A stretch of DNA of 64,000 nt from Arenibacter algicola (GTDB lineage: Bacteria; Bacteroidota; Bacteroidia; Flavobacteriales; Flavobacteriaceae), in contig NZ_JAHKPO010000024.1 in the NCBI RefSeq assembly GCF_018860365.1, positions 310,001 through 374,000 on the forward strand, read 5' to 3'. A program made the position numbers and the translations under genes. Every line of letters starts with the position of its first letter. The first letter of the stretch is position 1. This document shows positions 1 through 8,335 of the stretch, piece after piece. The notes below the pieces were generated by a model that saw only the letters and a program-made list of their open reading frames with translations, was not told where the DNA came from and ran no database searches.

Positions 1-1
1 A

Positions 2-691
2 AGGGTTAATGACCGAGGCATGAAAACTCCATTTGTAATGCATTGGCCGAAAGGAATAAAAAATAAAGGTCTTAGCAGCAATAGTCTGGTAAGTGCCGTG
101 GATATTGCTCCAACGCTATTGACCTTGGCGCGAATAAATTATCCAGATCAATTTCAGGGACATAGCTTCCATAAACTTTTAGTAAATCCGGACCAAACAT
201 TTCGCAACTACATATTTGCCGAACACAATTGGCACGATTATGAAGCCCACGAACGTATGGTCAGGAATAAAGATTATATGTACATCCTGAATTCGAGACC
301 CATGCAACCACAAAACGGGCCAGCAGATGCCGTGGGCAGTCCGTCCTTTAAGGAATTGGAAATGTTGAGGGACCAAGGAAAACTTTCTGCCATACAGGCC
401 GATGTGTTTATGGTGCCAAGGCCCCATGAAGAACTCTATAATTACAGTCGGGATCCCCTTCAATTACTAAATATAGCCTCATTACCAGAGTACGCCGAAA
501 CCCTGAAAAGTATGAGAAAAGTATTAAACCAATGGATGAAGGAAACTAGCGATAATATCCCCGAAAACCTAACCAAAGACTGGTATCTTAAAGAAGCAGG
601 ATTAATTAAAACAGAGTTTCATAATGTAAGGGGAGAAATGCCAGGTAACAGTTTAAATGCCACAAAAAACAACGCAAAAGGGGCATTTTAG
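2..691 (+). CDS. Sulfatase, C-terminal part (5' end outside window)
   Basis: The reading frame is open from the left edge, so the N-terminal half with the catalytic Cys/Ser and formylglycine motif lies outside the window. The visible part starts with R-V-N-D-R-G-M-K-T-P-F-V and continues with H-W-P-K-G, the RGM.TPF...WP strand typical of the sulfatase fold. It then has the D-I-A-P-T-L-L helix and an E-L-Y-N-Y-x-x-D-P-x-Q-x-x-N-I-A C-terminal signature, as in heparan N-sulfatase-like and arylsulfatase-A-like enzymes. In marine Flavobacteriaceae such enzymes desulfate algal polysaccharides in the periplasm or outside the cell. The substrate cannot be read from this fragment. Downstream genes (ABM monooxygenase, exported oxidoreductase, exported amidohydrolase) are on the same strand but have their own leaders, so an operon is uncertain. 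Confidence 0.85.
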   Translation, partial: RVNDRGMKTPFVMHWPKGIKNKGLSSNSLVSAVDIAPTLLTLARINYPDQFQGHSFHKLLVNPDQTFRNYIFAEHNWHDYEAHERMVRNKDYMYILNSRPMQPQNGPADAVGSPSFKELEMLRDQGKLSAIQADVFMVPRPHEELYNYSRDPLQLLNIASLPEYAETLKSMRKVLNQWMKETSDNIPENLTKDWYLKEAGLIKTEFHNVRGEMPGNSLNATKNNAKGAF

Positions 692-848
692 GCTAGGTTC
701 CTTACCTTTGGTACTCCTCAAAAAATTCGGAAAGCAAATACTTAAAAGTCCTATTGATGATTCCACCTATAAGTGCCAAAGAATATATAATAGCTTTTCC
801 CAACCCCCAGAAGTTCCATATATTTAAAGCATAAAACTTAGAATAAAA

Positions 849-1145
849 ATGAACAACAAACAATTGACCATCACCGCCAGTATTTTGGCAAAAACCGAAA
901 AGCGCGAATTTGTAAAGGAAGCCCTATTAAAACTTATACCTCCTACCCTAAAGGAGGAAGGCTGCCTAAACTACGATCTGCACCAGGACAATGAAAACCC
1001 CGATCGTTTTTTCTTCTATGAAAATTGGACCAGTTATGATCATTGGCAAAAACATAACAACAGTGCACATATAGCAGCCCACAAAAAGGCTACCGAAGGT
1101 GCCGTAGTAGAGGTAGTTATAGGTCAATTATCCCCTGTTAGTTAA
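849..1145 (+). CDS. Putative quinol monooxygenase (ABM domain)
   Basis: A 98-residue protein filling exactly one antibiotic-biosynthesis-monooxygenase (ABM, YgiN-like) ferredoxin-like domain. Visible family marks are the N-terminal strand ending in A-S-I-L-A-K, the helix F-V-K-E-A-L-L-K-L, the E-G-C-L-N-Y-D-L-H motif, the strand F-F-F-Y-E-N-W and the S-Y-D-H-W-Q-K-H helix followed by H-I-A-A-H. Members are cytosolic homodimers without cofactor; many act on quinols or have no known substrate. There is no signal peptide. It sits 157 bp after the sulfatase gene and ends before a 12-bp inverted repeat. Family assignment is firm; the reaction is not. Confidence 0.85.
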   Translation: MNNKQLTITASILAKTEKREFVKEALLKLIPPTLKEEGCLNYDLHQDNENPDRFFFYENWTSYDHWQKHNNSAHIAAHKKATEGAVVEVVIGQLSPVS

Positions 1146-1178
1146 ACATTTTATATTTAAAAATGTAGTATCTTTCAA

Positions 1179-1208
1179 AGACCACGGTAAGCCTATTTAC
1201 TGTGGTCT
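1179..1208. promoter_or_regulatory. 12-bp inverted repeat upstream of the Gfo/Idh/MocA gene
   Basis: Arms AGACCACGGTAA and TTACTGTGGTCT pair over 12 bp with one G-T wobble around a 6-nt loop. It lies 19 bp before the start of the oxidoreductase gene. A TATCTTTC sequence at 1170-1177 resembles the Bacteroidota -7 box TAnnTTTG, which would put the repeat at the transcription start. There is no T-run, so an operator or 5'-UTR hairpin fits better than a terminator. Confidence 0.4.
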
Positions 1209-1226
1209 CTTAGTAAATATATAACC

Positions 1227-2333
1227 ATGAAAAACGCCTTTTCACTATCCTTTTGTGTTATTTTGTTGACGCTTACAAGCACTTTCGCACAGAAAAAGCC
1301 AATAAAATTGGGAGTCGTTGGGCTTACCCATGGACATGTAGGGTGGATCTTAAGCAGGGAGGCAAAAGACGATATCATCATGGTAGGCATTGTGGAGACC
1401 AATCGCGATCTGGCGCAGCGCCTATCCAACAAGCACGGTTTTCCCATGGAAATAGTCTTTAATACCATGGAGGAGATGATTGCTGCCGTAAAGCCTGATG
1501 CAGTGGCAGGCTTTGGAAATATCTACGATCACTTGGCCATTGTAGAGACCTGTGCCCCAAAAGGCATCCACGTTATGGTTGAAAAACCCTTGGCGGTAAG
1601 CTTGGAACATGCCAAAAAAATGGAGGCACTGGCCAAAAAACACAAAATCCATTTGCTTACCAACTACGAAACCTCCTGGTATCCCACCAATCTAAAGGCC
1701 TATGAACTACTACGTGAAGGCAGTATAGGCGATCTTAGAAAAGTAATTGTTCGAGATGGACATAAAGGGCCCAAAAAAATTGGGGTAAGCCCGGAATTTT
1801 TAAATTTCCTAACCGATCCCAAACTCAATGGGGGTGGTGCTATAATGGACTTTGGATGCTACGGGGCCAACCTCATGACCTGGTTGCAACAAGGCAAAAG
1901 ACCTAATTCGGTTACTGCCGTGACCCAACAGTTACAGCCCGAAAATAACCCCAAGGTAGACGATGATGCTACCATAATACTTACCTATGACAGTGCCATG
2001 GCCATTTTGGAACCTTCTTGGAACTGGCCCATTGGCCGTAAGGACATGGAAATCTATGGAGTAAAAGGAGCCATATATGCAGATAATAGACATGACCTCC
2101 GACTCCGAATTTCGGAAGGCTATAGCGGCTATAAAGAGGAAGCTTTTAAGCTAGGGGAAAGGGATACCCCCTACGATGAGCCCTTCGCCCTGTTCGCATC
2201 CGTTATTAGGGGGGAAACTACCCTTGGATCTTACGATCCCTATTCCTTGGAAAACAATATGATCACCATGGAAATCCTGGAGGCTGCCGTTCAGAGTTCA
2301 AAATCGCAGCGTACCATACAGCTAAAAAACTAG
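1227..2333 (+). CDS. Exported Gfo/Idh/MocA family oxidoreductase
   Basis: 368 residues. Residues 1-21 form a signal peptide (hydrophobic core, cleavage likely after F-A before Q). The Rossmann glycine motif G-V-V-G-L-T-H-G-H follows at about 29-37 and the diagnostic E-K-P of the family at 119-121. A C-terminal sheet domain carries N-G-G-G-A-I-M-D-F-G-C-Y-G. Family members are NAD(P)-dependent sugar or inositol dehydrogenases or reductases. An exported form implies either a tightly bound cofactor, as in periplasmic glucose-fructose oxidoreductase, or a non-standard role. Next to a sulfatase and an exported amidohydrolase, sugar-derivative processing is a reasonable inference. The substrate is unknown. 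Confidence 0.85.
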   Translation: MKNAFSLSFCVILLTLTSTFAQKKPIKLGVVGLTHGHVGWILSREAKDDIIMVGIVETNRDLAQRLSNKHGFPMEIVFNTMEEMIAAVKPDAVAGFGNIYDHLAIVETCAPKGIHVMVEKPLAVSLEHAKKMEALAKKHKIHLLTNYETSWYPTNLKAYELLREGSIGDLRKVIVRDGHKGPKKIGVSPEFLNFLTDPKLNGGGAIMDFGCYGANLMTWLQQGKRPNSVTAVTQQLQPENNPKVDDDATIILTYDSAMAILEPSWNWPIGRKDMEIYGVKGAIYADNRHDLRLRISEGYSGYKEEAFKLGERDTPYDEPFALFASVIRGETTLGSYDPYSLENNMITMEILEAAVQSSKSQRTIQLKN

Positions 2334-2420
2334 TAGTCCTTAAAAAAAGGATATCGGAAAAATAAAATTTTGTATCTTACAGTATATTAGGTCCGTATAT
2401 ACCACCTACCCTTCCCAGCC

Positions 2421-2441
2421 TGCATAAATCAACTTTATGCA
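2421..2441. promoter_or_regulatory. Perfect 8-bp inverted repeat upstream of the amidohydrolase gene
   Basis: Arms TGCATAAA and TTTATGCA flank a 5-nt loop, 34 bp before the amidohydrolase start. There is no T-tract, so a regulatory site or leader hairpin is more likely than a terminator. Sequence differs from the repeat at 1179-1208. Confidence 0.3.
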
Positions 2442-2475
2442 TCCATTGTTTTGTTAATTTCTAAAGCACATAGAA

Positions 2476-3486
2476 ATGAGGATTACGATTCTTTTGCCTG
2501 TGGTACTTTTGGCTATTACTGGATTTTCCCAGGATAAACTCCCAATATTGGATATGCATTTACATGCCCTCCCCGCTTCTCTAAACGGGCCACCGCCCAC
2601 TGCCATTTGTGCTCCACCAGAGGAAATGCCAGTACATGATCCCGCAAAATCATGGACCGAGGGCTTTAATGAATATCTAAAAAATCCCGATTGCGTGAAT
2701 GCCATATGGGGTCCGGTTACGGACAAAGAGGTTATGGAAAAAACCTTTGCGATTCTCAAAAAACACAATATTTATGGAATAACCAGCGGAGCTTTGATCG
2801 ATGAGTATATGGCCCAAGGAGAAAATCGCATAATTCCCGGGCTACATTTCAATTTTTTTATGGCCGATATTACTCCCGAAAAAGTACGGGAAGTTCTTTC
2901 TAGCGGAAAATATAAAGTATTTGGAGAAGTGGCCATCCAATACAATGGCATTTCTCCAAGCGATCCAAAATTTGATCCTTACGCCCAAATTGCAGAAGAA
3001 TTGGATATTCCCATGGGCATACATGTTGGTACAGGTCCCCCTGGTGCGGCTTACCTTCCCGGTGTTGGGAATTATAGGGCCAAACTACATAGCCCCATGG
3101 TTGTTGAGGAACTTCTAATGCGCCACCCTAAACTTAGGATATATTTAATGCATGCCGGATATCCTATGATAGACGATCTCCTTGCCGTACTTTGGACACA
3201 TCCGCAGGTATATGTGGATATTGGTGTTATTTGTTATGCCATACCCAGGAAAGCTTTTCACGAATATCTAAGGCGCATTTTTGATTCAGGATTTGGAAAA
3301 CGGGTCATGTTTGGCTCCGATCAAATGAATTGGCCAGAAACTATAGAGGTGGGCTTAGAAGCTATACACACCGCCGATTTTCTGGATACCCAACAAAAAA
3401 GGGACATCCTATATAACAATGCGGCAAGGTTTCTACGCCTTAGTGATGAGGAAATTGCCATACACCACGGAAAAAAAACGAATTAA
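2476..3486 (+). CDS. Exported metal-dependent amidohydrolase
   Basis: 336 residues with an N-terminal signal peptide (about 1-18, ending G-F-S-Q). The mature part opens with the metal-binding L-D-M-H-L-H-A motif (His28, His30). Further TIM-barrel amidohydrolase (Amidohydro_2) marks are G-E-V-A-I-Q-Y, M-G-I-H-V-G-T-G, Y-L-M-H-A-G-Y-P and the late catalytic Asp in V-M-F-G-S-D-Q-M. The family hydrolyses or decarboxylates lactones and aromatic acids. A mature enzyme outside the cytoplasm points to degradation of an imported or external compound. It starts 142 bp after the oxidoreductase gene on the same strand; co-function is inferred from neighbourhood only. Confidence 0.85.
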   Translation: MRITILLPVVLLAITGFSQDKLPILDMHLHALPASLNGPPPTAICAPPEEMPVHDPAKSWTEGFNEYLKNPDCVNAIWGPVTDKEVMEKTFAILKKHNIYGITSGALIDEYMAQGENRIIPGLHFNFFMADITPEKVREVLSSGKYKVFGEVAIQYNGISPSDPKFDPYAQIAEELDIPMGIHVGTGPPGAAYLPGVGNYRAKLHSPMVVEELLMRHPKLRIYLMHAGYPMIDDLLAVLWTHPQVYVDIGVICYAIPRKAFHEYLRRIFDSGFGKRVMFGSDQMNWPETIEVGLEAIHTADFLDTQQKRDILYNNAARFLRLSDEEIAIHHGKKTN

Positions 3487-3548
3487 CCCCAAAGGCATTG
3501 CCTATATAATCCAAACAACTTTACACTGCCTAATGTTTTCTTCGTTTT

Positions 3549-3628
3549 GGGCGTTCCCTCCTTCGTCGGTCGGGCCCTTGGCTATATCCCTGGCGTTGCT
3601 GCGGGGATGCCGCCGCGGTCCCTAACGC
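3549..3628. repeat. GC-rich dispersed-repeat-like element
   Basis: About 80 bp of markedly GC-rich sequence in an AT-rich gap of 300 bp. It begins GGGCGTT and ends CCCTAACGC, so GCGTT/AACGC are complementary at the ends. It contains GGTCGGGCC and an internal ATCCC...GGGAT hairpin. It resembles short GC-rich elements I recall in intergenic regions of many Bacteroidota genomes, but only one copy is present here, so the repeat status rests on memory. Apparent reading frames through it are not considered genes. The rest of 3487-3789 shows nothing else. Confidence 0.5.
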
Positions 3629-3789
3629 ATTTCAAAAGATTCAGAGGAATCAATTGGGAAGTATTTAATTTATTGGAAAAATACATCAAAAACATATTCG
3701 AAATAAAACCCACATTTGGCCTTAATCCAATCTACTATCCCACCTCAATGCAAAAACACAAGGCTAAAATACGTGGGAATACAGAAAGA

Positions 3790-4311
3790 CTAAAGATCTA
3801 CCCACTTAAAATCATTGGGTACCGTAGCATCCAACAAATCCACTTTTAGTGACCTGGCCGTGCTTTCACCCATGGCAAAGGTGGTTGCCATATCCCCCGT
3901 TTCATAAATGGTAAAGCTTTTATTCCCTTTTAGCCACAAATTCACCTCATAAGTATAGGAACCATTTGCTTTTAATTGTCTAAAAACGGATACATATTCT
4001 ATTGTGGGAAGGGCTTTCCATTTACCAACACCAAACGGACCCACACGATATTCTTCTTTATATTTTTTATTCTTCAGATCAAAGAAAATACTTTTTACAC
4101 TCGAAAATAAAATTCCCTGAGCCGCACAGGCAACAGCAATATAAAACACCCTAAAATTCCAACTGTTGTCCATTCCCTTATCCGGGAATATTTCGAAACC
4201 AAAAAAGAACATGGCCAGTAAAATAACGGCCAAAGTGTAGAAAGCCGCAGCCACTAAGGTCTGCCATAGAGGCCTAAACCCTTCAGAAATAATTATATTC
4301 TTCCTGTCCAT
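3790..4311 (-). CDS. Two-TM membrane protein of unknown function
   Basis: 173 residues. A short cytosolic N-terminus is followed by TM1 at about 18-38 and TM2 at about 53-70. The remaining ~100 residues form a soluble domain rich in beta-strand pattern (V-S-V-F-R-Q-L, Y-T-Y-E-V-N-L-W-L), ending W-V-D-L. This layout is like PH-domain-type membrane proteins, but I see no diagnostic motif and name no family. It lies downstream of atpD-atpC on the same strand, separated by a terminator, so it is probably a separate unit. Confidence 0.7.
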   Translation of the reverse strand: MDRKNIIISEGFRPLWQTLVAAAFYTLAVILLAMFFFGFEIFPDKGMDNSWNFRVFYIAVACAAQGILFSSVKSIFFDLKNKKYKEEYRVGPFGVGKWKALPTIEYVSVFRQLKANGSYTYEVNLWLKGNKSFTIYETGDMATTFAMGESTARSLKVDLLDATVPNDFKWVDL

Positions 4312-4326
4312 TGCTTATAAAACAAC

Positions 4327-4353
4327 AAAAGCCATACGTTTCGTATGGCTTTT
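4327..4353 (-). terminator. Intrinsic terminator after atpC
   Basis: Stem GCCATACG/CGTATGGC (4331-4338, 4342-4349) with a TTT loop, extended by flanking A and T tracts. On the minus strand the hairpin is followed by TTTTGTTGTTTT. It ends the atpD-atpC transcript. Confidence 0.8.
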
Positions 4354-4381
4354 GCTAATTTATTAATGACAATAACCTAGG

Positions 4382-4660
4382 TTAATCTGCCAGCACTATT
4401 GCTTTATTGTTCTTCATCTCAACAGTACCACTGCTAATGGCAAGGATAGTATCCCCGTTGGAAGCTTTAGAGAACTTGCTCTCATAAGCCTCTTCGAGTA
4501 CAATATTTCCTTTAATCCTTACCTTTCCCTCCTGTAATAGTGAAACTATAGGGGCGTGGTTGTTCAACATTTGAAATTCACCATCAATCCCAGGAACCGT
4601 TACCGCAGTAACTTCTCCGGCAAACAAAGTAGCCTCTGGTGATACAATTTCTAGATACAT
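4382..4660 (-). CDS. atpC: F-type ATP synthase epsilon subunit
   Basis: 92 residues covering the N-terminal beta-sandwich of epsilon. The start M-Y-L-E-I-V-S-P-E is followed by F-A-G-E-V, the V-P-G-I-D-G-E-F motif and L-N-N-H-A-P-I-V. It is a rotor stalk component of F1 that contacts gamma and the c-ring. It is about 45 residues shorter than the E. coli protein (139) and has no C-terminal helical hairpin, the part that inhibits ATP hydrolysis in other bacteria. This short form is usual in Bacteroidota as far as I recall. It follows atpD after an unusual 78-bp spacer of degenerate heptamers instead of the few bases common in ATP operons. Confidence 0.95.
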   Translation of the reverse strand: MYLEIVSPEATLFAGEVTAVTVPGIDGEFQMLNNHAPIVSLLQEGKVRIKGNIVLEEAYESKFSKASNGDTILAISSGTVEMKNNKAIVLAD

Positions 4661-4665
4661 ATTTT

Positions 4666-4735
4666 TATCGGTATTCAGTATTCAGCACTCAGTATTCAAT
4701 CGCACCTTGGCAATTGCCACTGATTACTGCCTACT
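4666..4735 (-). repeat. Degenerate 7-bp periodic repeat in the atpD-atpC spacer
   Basis: Read on the minus strand, the spacer splits without remainder into ten heptamers: AGTAGGC, AGTAATC, AGTGGCA, ATTGCCA, AGGTGCG, ATTGAAT, ACTGAGT, GCTGAAT, ACTGAAT, ACCGATA. A common pattern is A-N-T-G-N-N-N or A-G-T-N-N-N-N. On the plus strand three exact GTATTCA units and one variant are visible at 4671-4698. The array occupies almost the whole gap between the two genes of one operon. Confidence 0.7.
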
Positions 4736-4738
4736 CAT

Positions 4739-6265
<1,527 letters not shown>

Positions 6266-6321
6266 TTACTGTTATCTTTAAAATAAAAACAGCGCGACTT
6301 ACCGCTTTGTTTTTAAGGCTG

Positions 6322-6329
6322 CAAAGATA
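6322..6329 (-). promoter_or_regulatory. Candidate -7 promoter box for atpD
   Basis: On the minus strand the sequence reads TATCTTTG, an exact match to the Bacteroidota -7 consensus TAnnTTTG, 75 bp before the atpD start. No convincing TTG at -33 is seen. Confidence 0.4.
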
Positions 6330-6535
6330 TGTTTTCCATTCTTAAAAAGAAATTGTTTTTTTAATTTTTATGGAAGAACTGATGTATCCTTTTTTCATTT
6401 GCTAAAAAATCTTCCTTTCCGCCCCTTTATTACCTTTTCCTCCTTTCTTAGCCAATGCTATTCAACATGAAAAAGTTTTCAAATAATGACTAATTTTCAC
6501 TTAAACACAAAAAATTAAAATCATTTATATAAAAA
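6330..6535. other. AT-rich intergenic stretch, no gene seen
   Basis: Between the atpD promoter region and the terminator of the SGNH gene. It is AT-rich with a pyrimidine-rich run at about 6415-6450 on the plus strand. I see no plausible ORF, RNA fold or repeat. Confidence 0.5.
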
Positions 6536-6557
6536 AGCACCTTATAATTAAGGTGCT
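6536..6557 (-). terminator. Intrinsic terminator after the SGNH-hydrolase gene
   Basis: Arms AGCACCTTA and TAAGGTGCT around a 4-nt loop. On the minus strand the hairpin is followed by a T-run (TTTTTA). It closes the TonB receptor-SGNH hydrolase unit. Confidence 0.75.
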
Positions 6558-6583
6558 ATATATCTGTTTAAATCAACTTTATT

Positions 6584-8311
6584 CTATTGAAGCGTTGAAG
6601 AATAATTTGTTGGATAGGCGCCTATATCCAATAAAGAACCTGATGCCTCAAAATTTGAACCATAAGCAACATCTATCGCTTTCATAAATTCATTGGCTAT
6701 CAAAGCATAACCTCTAGCTGTTGGATGAACACCATCTAAAGAAAATGCACCACCCCTGACCAATACAGACGTTAAGATAAAATTACCACTGGTAACTCCT
6801 CCATCTGCCAATTTGTTCATTAAACCATTGGCGTCCACCAAACCCAAACCTGCTTGAGTAGCACTTGCTGCTATAGTTGTATTAAATGCAGTCGTTGCTG
6901 CTGCAATCTCTGCTTGTTCACTTGGCAATAAAACCCATTTATCAGCTAATGGTAAAGACACCCCTTCTACTGAAAATTGCCCAGCCAATGCTTGGGATAG
7001 TCCTCGGGACATTAAAAATTCTACTGAACTGGTGTTTACTGTACCAATTATAGATGAACTAGGCAATACAAACAAATCGTCAGCTGTAGCCTGCCTTGCT
7101 TGTCCGTAAGCTAAACCAAAAAGATCGGCTACCGTTGGCGCGGCTTCAACTGGCAAACCAAATGATTGTACAAACGCAGGAAACGCAGGACTTTGTTTCA
7201 ATACTCCAGCAATTTGAGCCGACAAATCAACTAAAGATTTATCTTTAATCACAACCGCACTTGCCTCAGTTGTTGAAAAAACAATTTGTCGGTCTGTTGC
7301 GTTTGGAACTCCTTGACTCTCTAAAAAAGCAAACACCTGATTCAACTGACCAAACACACCATTTAAAGTTGGTATTTGATCAACATATGCTTGTAAACAT
7401 TCATCATTAGGATCCAAAGGATTATAGGGTACGGTTGTAAAATGTGGAATACTTGTTACATCTGGAATATTTGCCACAACACCTTGTGCACCACCCGCCG
7501 TTACTGCTCCGATCAAAGTTGCATAAGTTTGGTTGAAACCAACACCCGGAGCTCCATCTATTGGGGTGATCGCACTAGATCCGTCTCCGCCAGAAAGGGC
7601 ATACCCTAAAACATCATTAATACCAACCCAAAGTGTAAAAAAGGTTGGTGCTTGTGCAAGAACATCGCCTAAAACGCTAGCGCTAGGTTCTGAAGCCATT
7701 CTTACAAAATAAGGATTTGCTAACCCTAATGGAACGTTTGCCAAACTTCCATAACCTGGAGCTAATAAATGAAAACTTTTTGCGCCAGGAACGCCCATGT
7801 TATTAAATGGCCCTGTTGGATTATTTAATAAAAAATCTGTTGTAGAACTAGCTACCTGTGTATTGGTATCGTTAGGGTCAATTCCAAGAACAACAGGGCC
7901 GGTAAAGTCCGGGCATGCTGAATTGGAATCAGAATAAAAATAGAGTCTTGGAGCGAAAAGATTTTTTCCAGTTAGTGGATCTAAAACAGGACTTCCTCCT
8001 AATAAAAGTCCTCCAAAATTATCATTCATTAATGGTTGGGAAAAATTGCCACCACCAACCAATGAAAATTTTTGCGATAATAGATTAGGAAAAGAATTTT
8101 CCTGTGATGCAATAAATAACGCATTATCAGTGAAACCAGCAGTAAATGAATTTCCTATAGCTATATATTTGGAAAAATCAGCAGAACCAGCAGTCAATGC
8201 GGGTTTTGCTTCCTCTTCCACAACAAGGTTCAAATCTACATCTTCAGGATCGTTACAATTTGTAAACAAAAACAGTGAAGAAGCTAAGAATATATATTTT
8301 AAATTTTTCAT
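6584..8311 (-). CDS. SGNH/GDSL-hydrolase lipoprotein
   Basis: 575 residues with a type II signal peptide; the lipobox F-T-N-C places the lipidated Cys at 19. An SGNH-type esterase domain follows. Block I is A-I-G-N-S-F-T-A-G-F with the nucleophile Ser55, block III is W-V-G-I-N-D-V-L-G, and block V is D-G-V-H-P-T-A-R-G with Asp526 and His529 completing the triad. It is longer than simple GDSL esterases because of inserts between the blocks. It begins 24 bp after the TonB receptor gene and shares its terminator, so the two should be co-transcribed. A surface esterase paired with an outer-membrane transporter suggests hydrolysis of an ester or lipid and uptake of the product; the substrate is unknown. 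Confidence 0.88.
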   Translation of the reverse strand: MKNLKYIFLASSLFLFTNCNDPEDVDLNLVVEEEAKPALTAGSADFSKYIAIGNSFTAGFTDNALFIASQENSFPNLLSQKFSLVGGGNFSQPLMNDNFGGLLLGGSPVLDPLTGKNLFAPRLYFYSDSNSACPDFTGPVVLGIDPNDTNTQVASSTTDFLLNNPTGPFNNMGVPGAKSFHLLAPGYGSLANVPLGLANPYFVRMASEPSASVLGDVLAQAPTFFTLWVGINDVLGYALSGGDGSSAITPIDGAPGVGFNQTYATLIGAVTAGGAQGVVANIPDVTSIPHFTTVPYNPLDPNDECLQAYVDQIPTLNGVFGQLNQVFAFLESQGVPNATDRQIVFSTTEASAVVIKDKSLVDLSAQIAGVLKQSPAFPAFVQSFGLPVEAAPTVADLFGLAYGQARQATADDLFVLPSSSIIGTVNTSSVEFLMSRGLSQALAGQFSVEGVSLPLADKWVLLPSEQAEIAAATTAFNTTIAASATQAGLGLVDANGLMNKLADGGVTSGNFILTSVLVRGGAFSLDGVHPTARGYALIANEFMKAIDVAYGSNFEASGSLLDIGAYPTNYSSTLQ

Positions 8312-8335
8312 GTCAAATTATGATTTGATTTCCGA

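Noticed and set aside
3547..3849. 100-codon plus-strand ORF after the amidohydrolase gene
   Set aside because: It runs through the GC-rich element and then into the 3' end of the membrane protein gene on the other strand. Composition is erratic and no domain is seen, so it is a by-product of the element.
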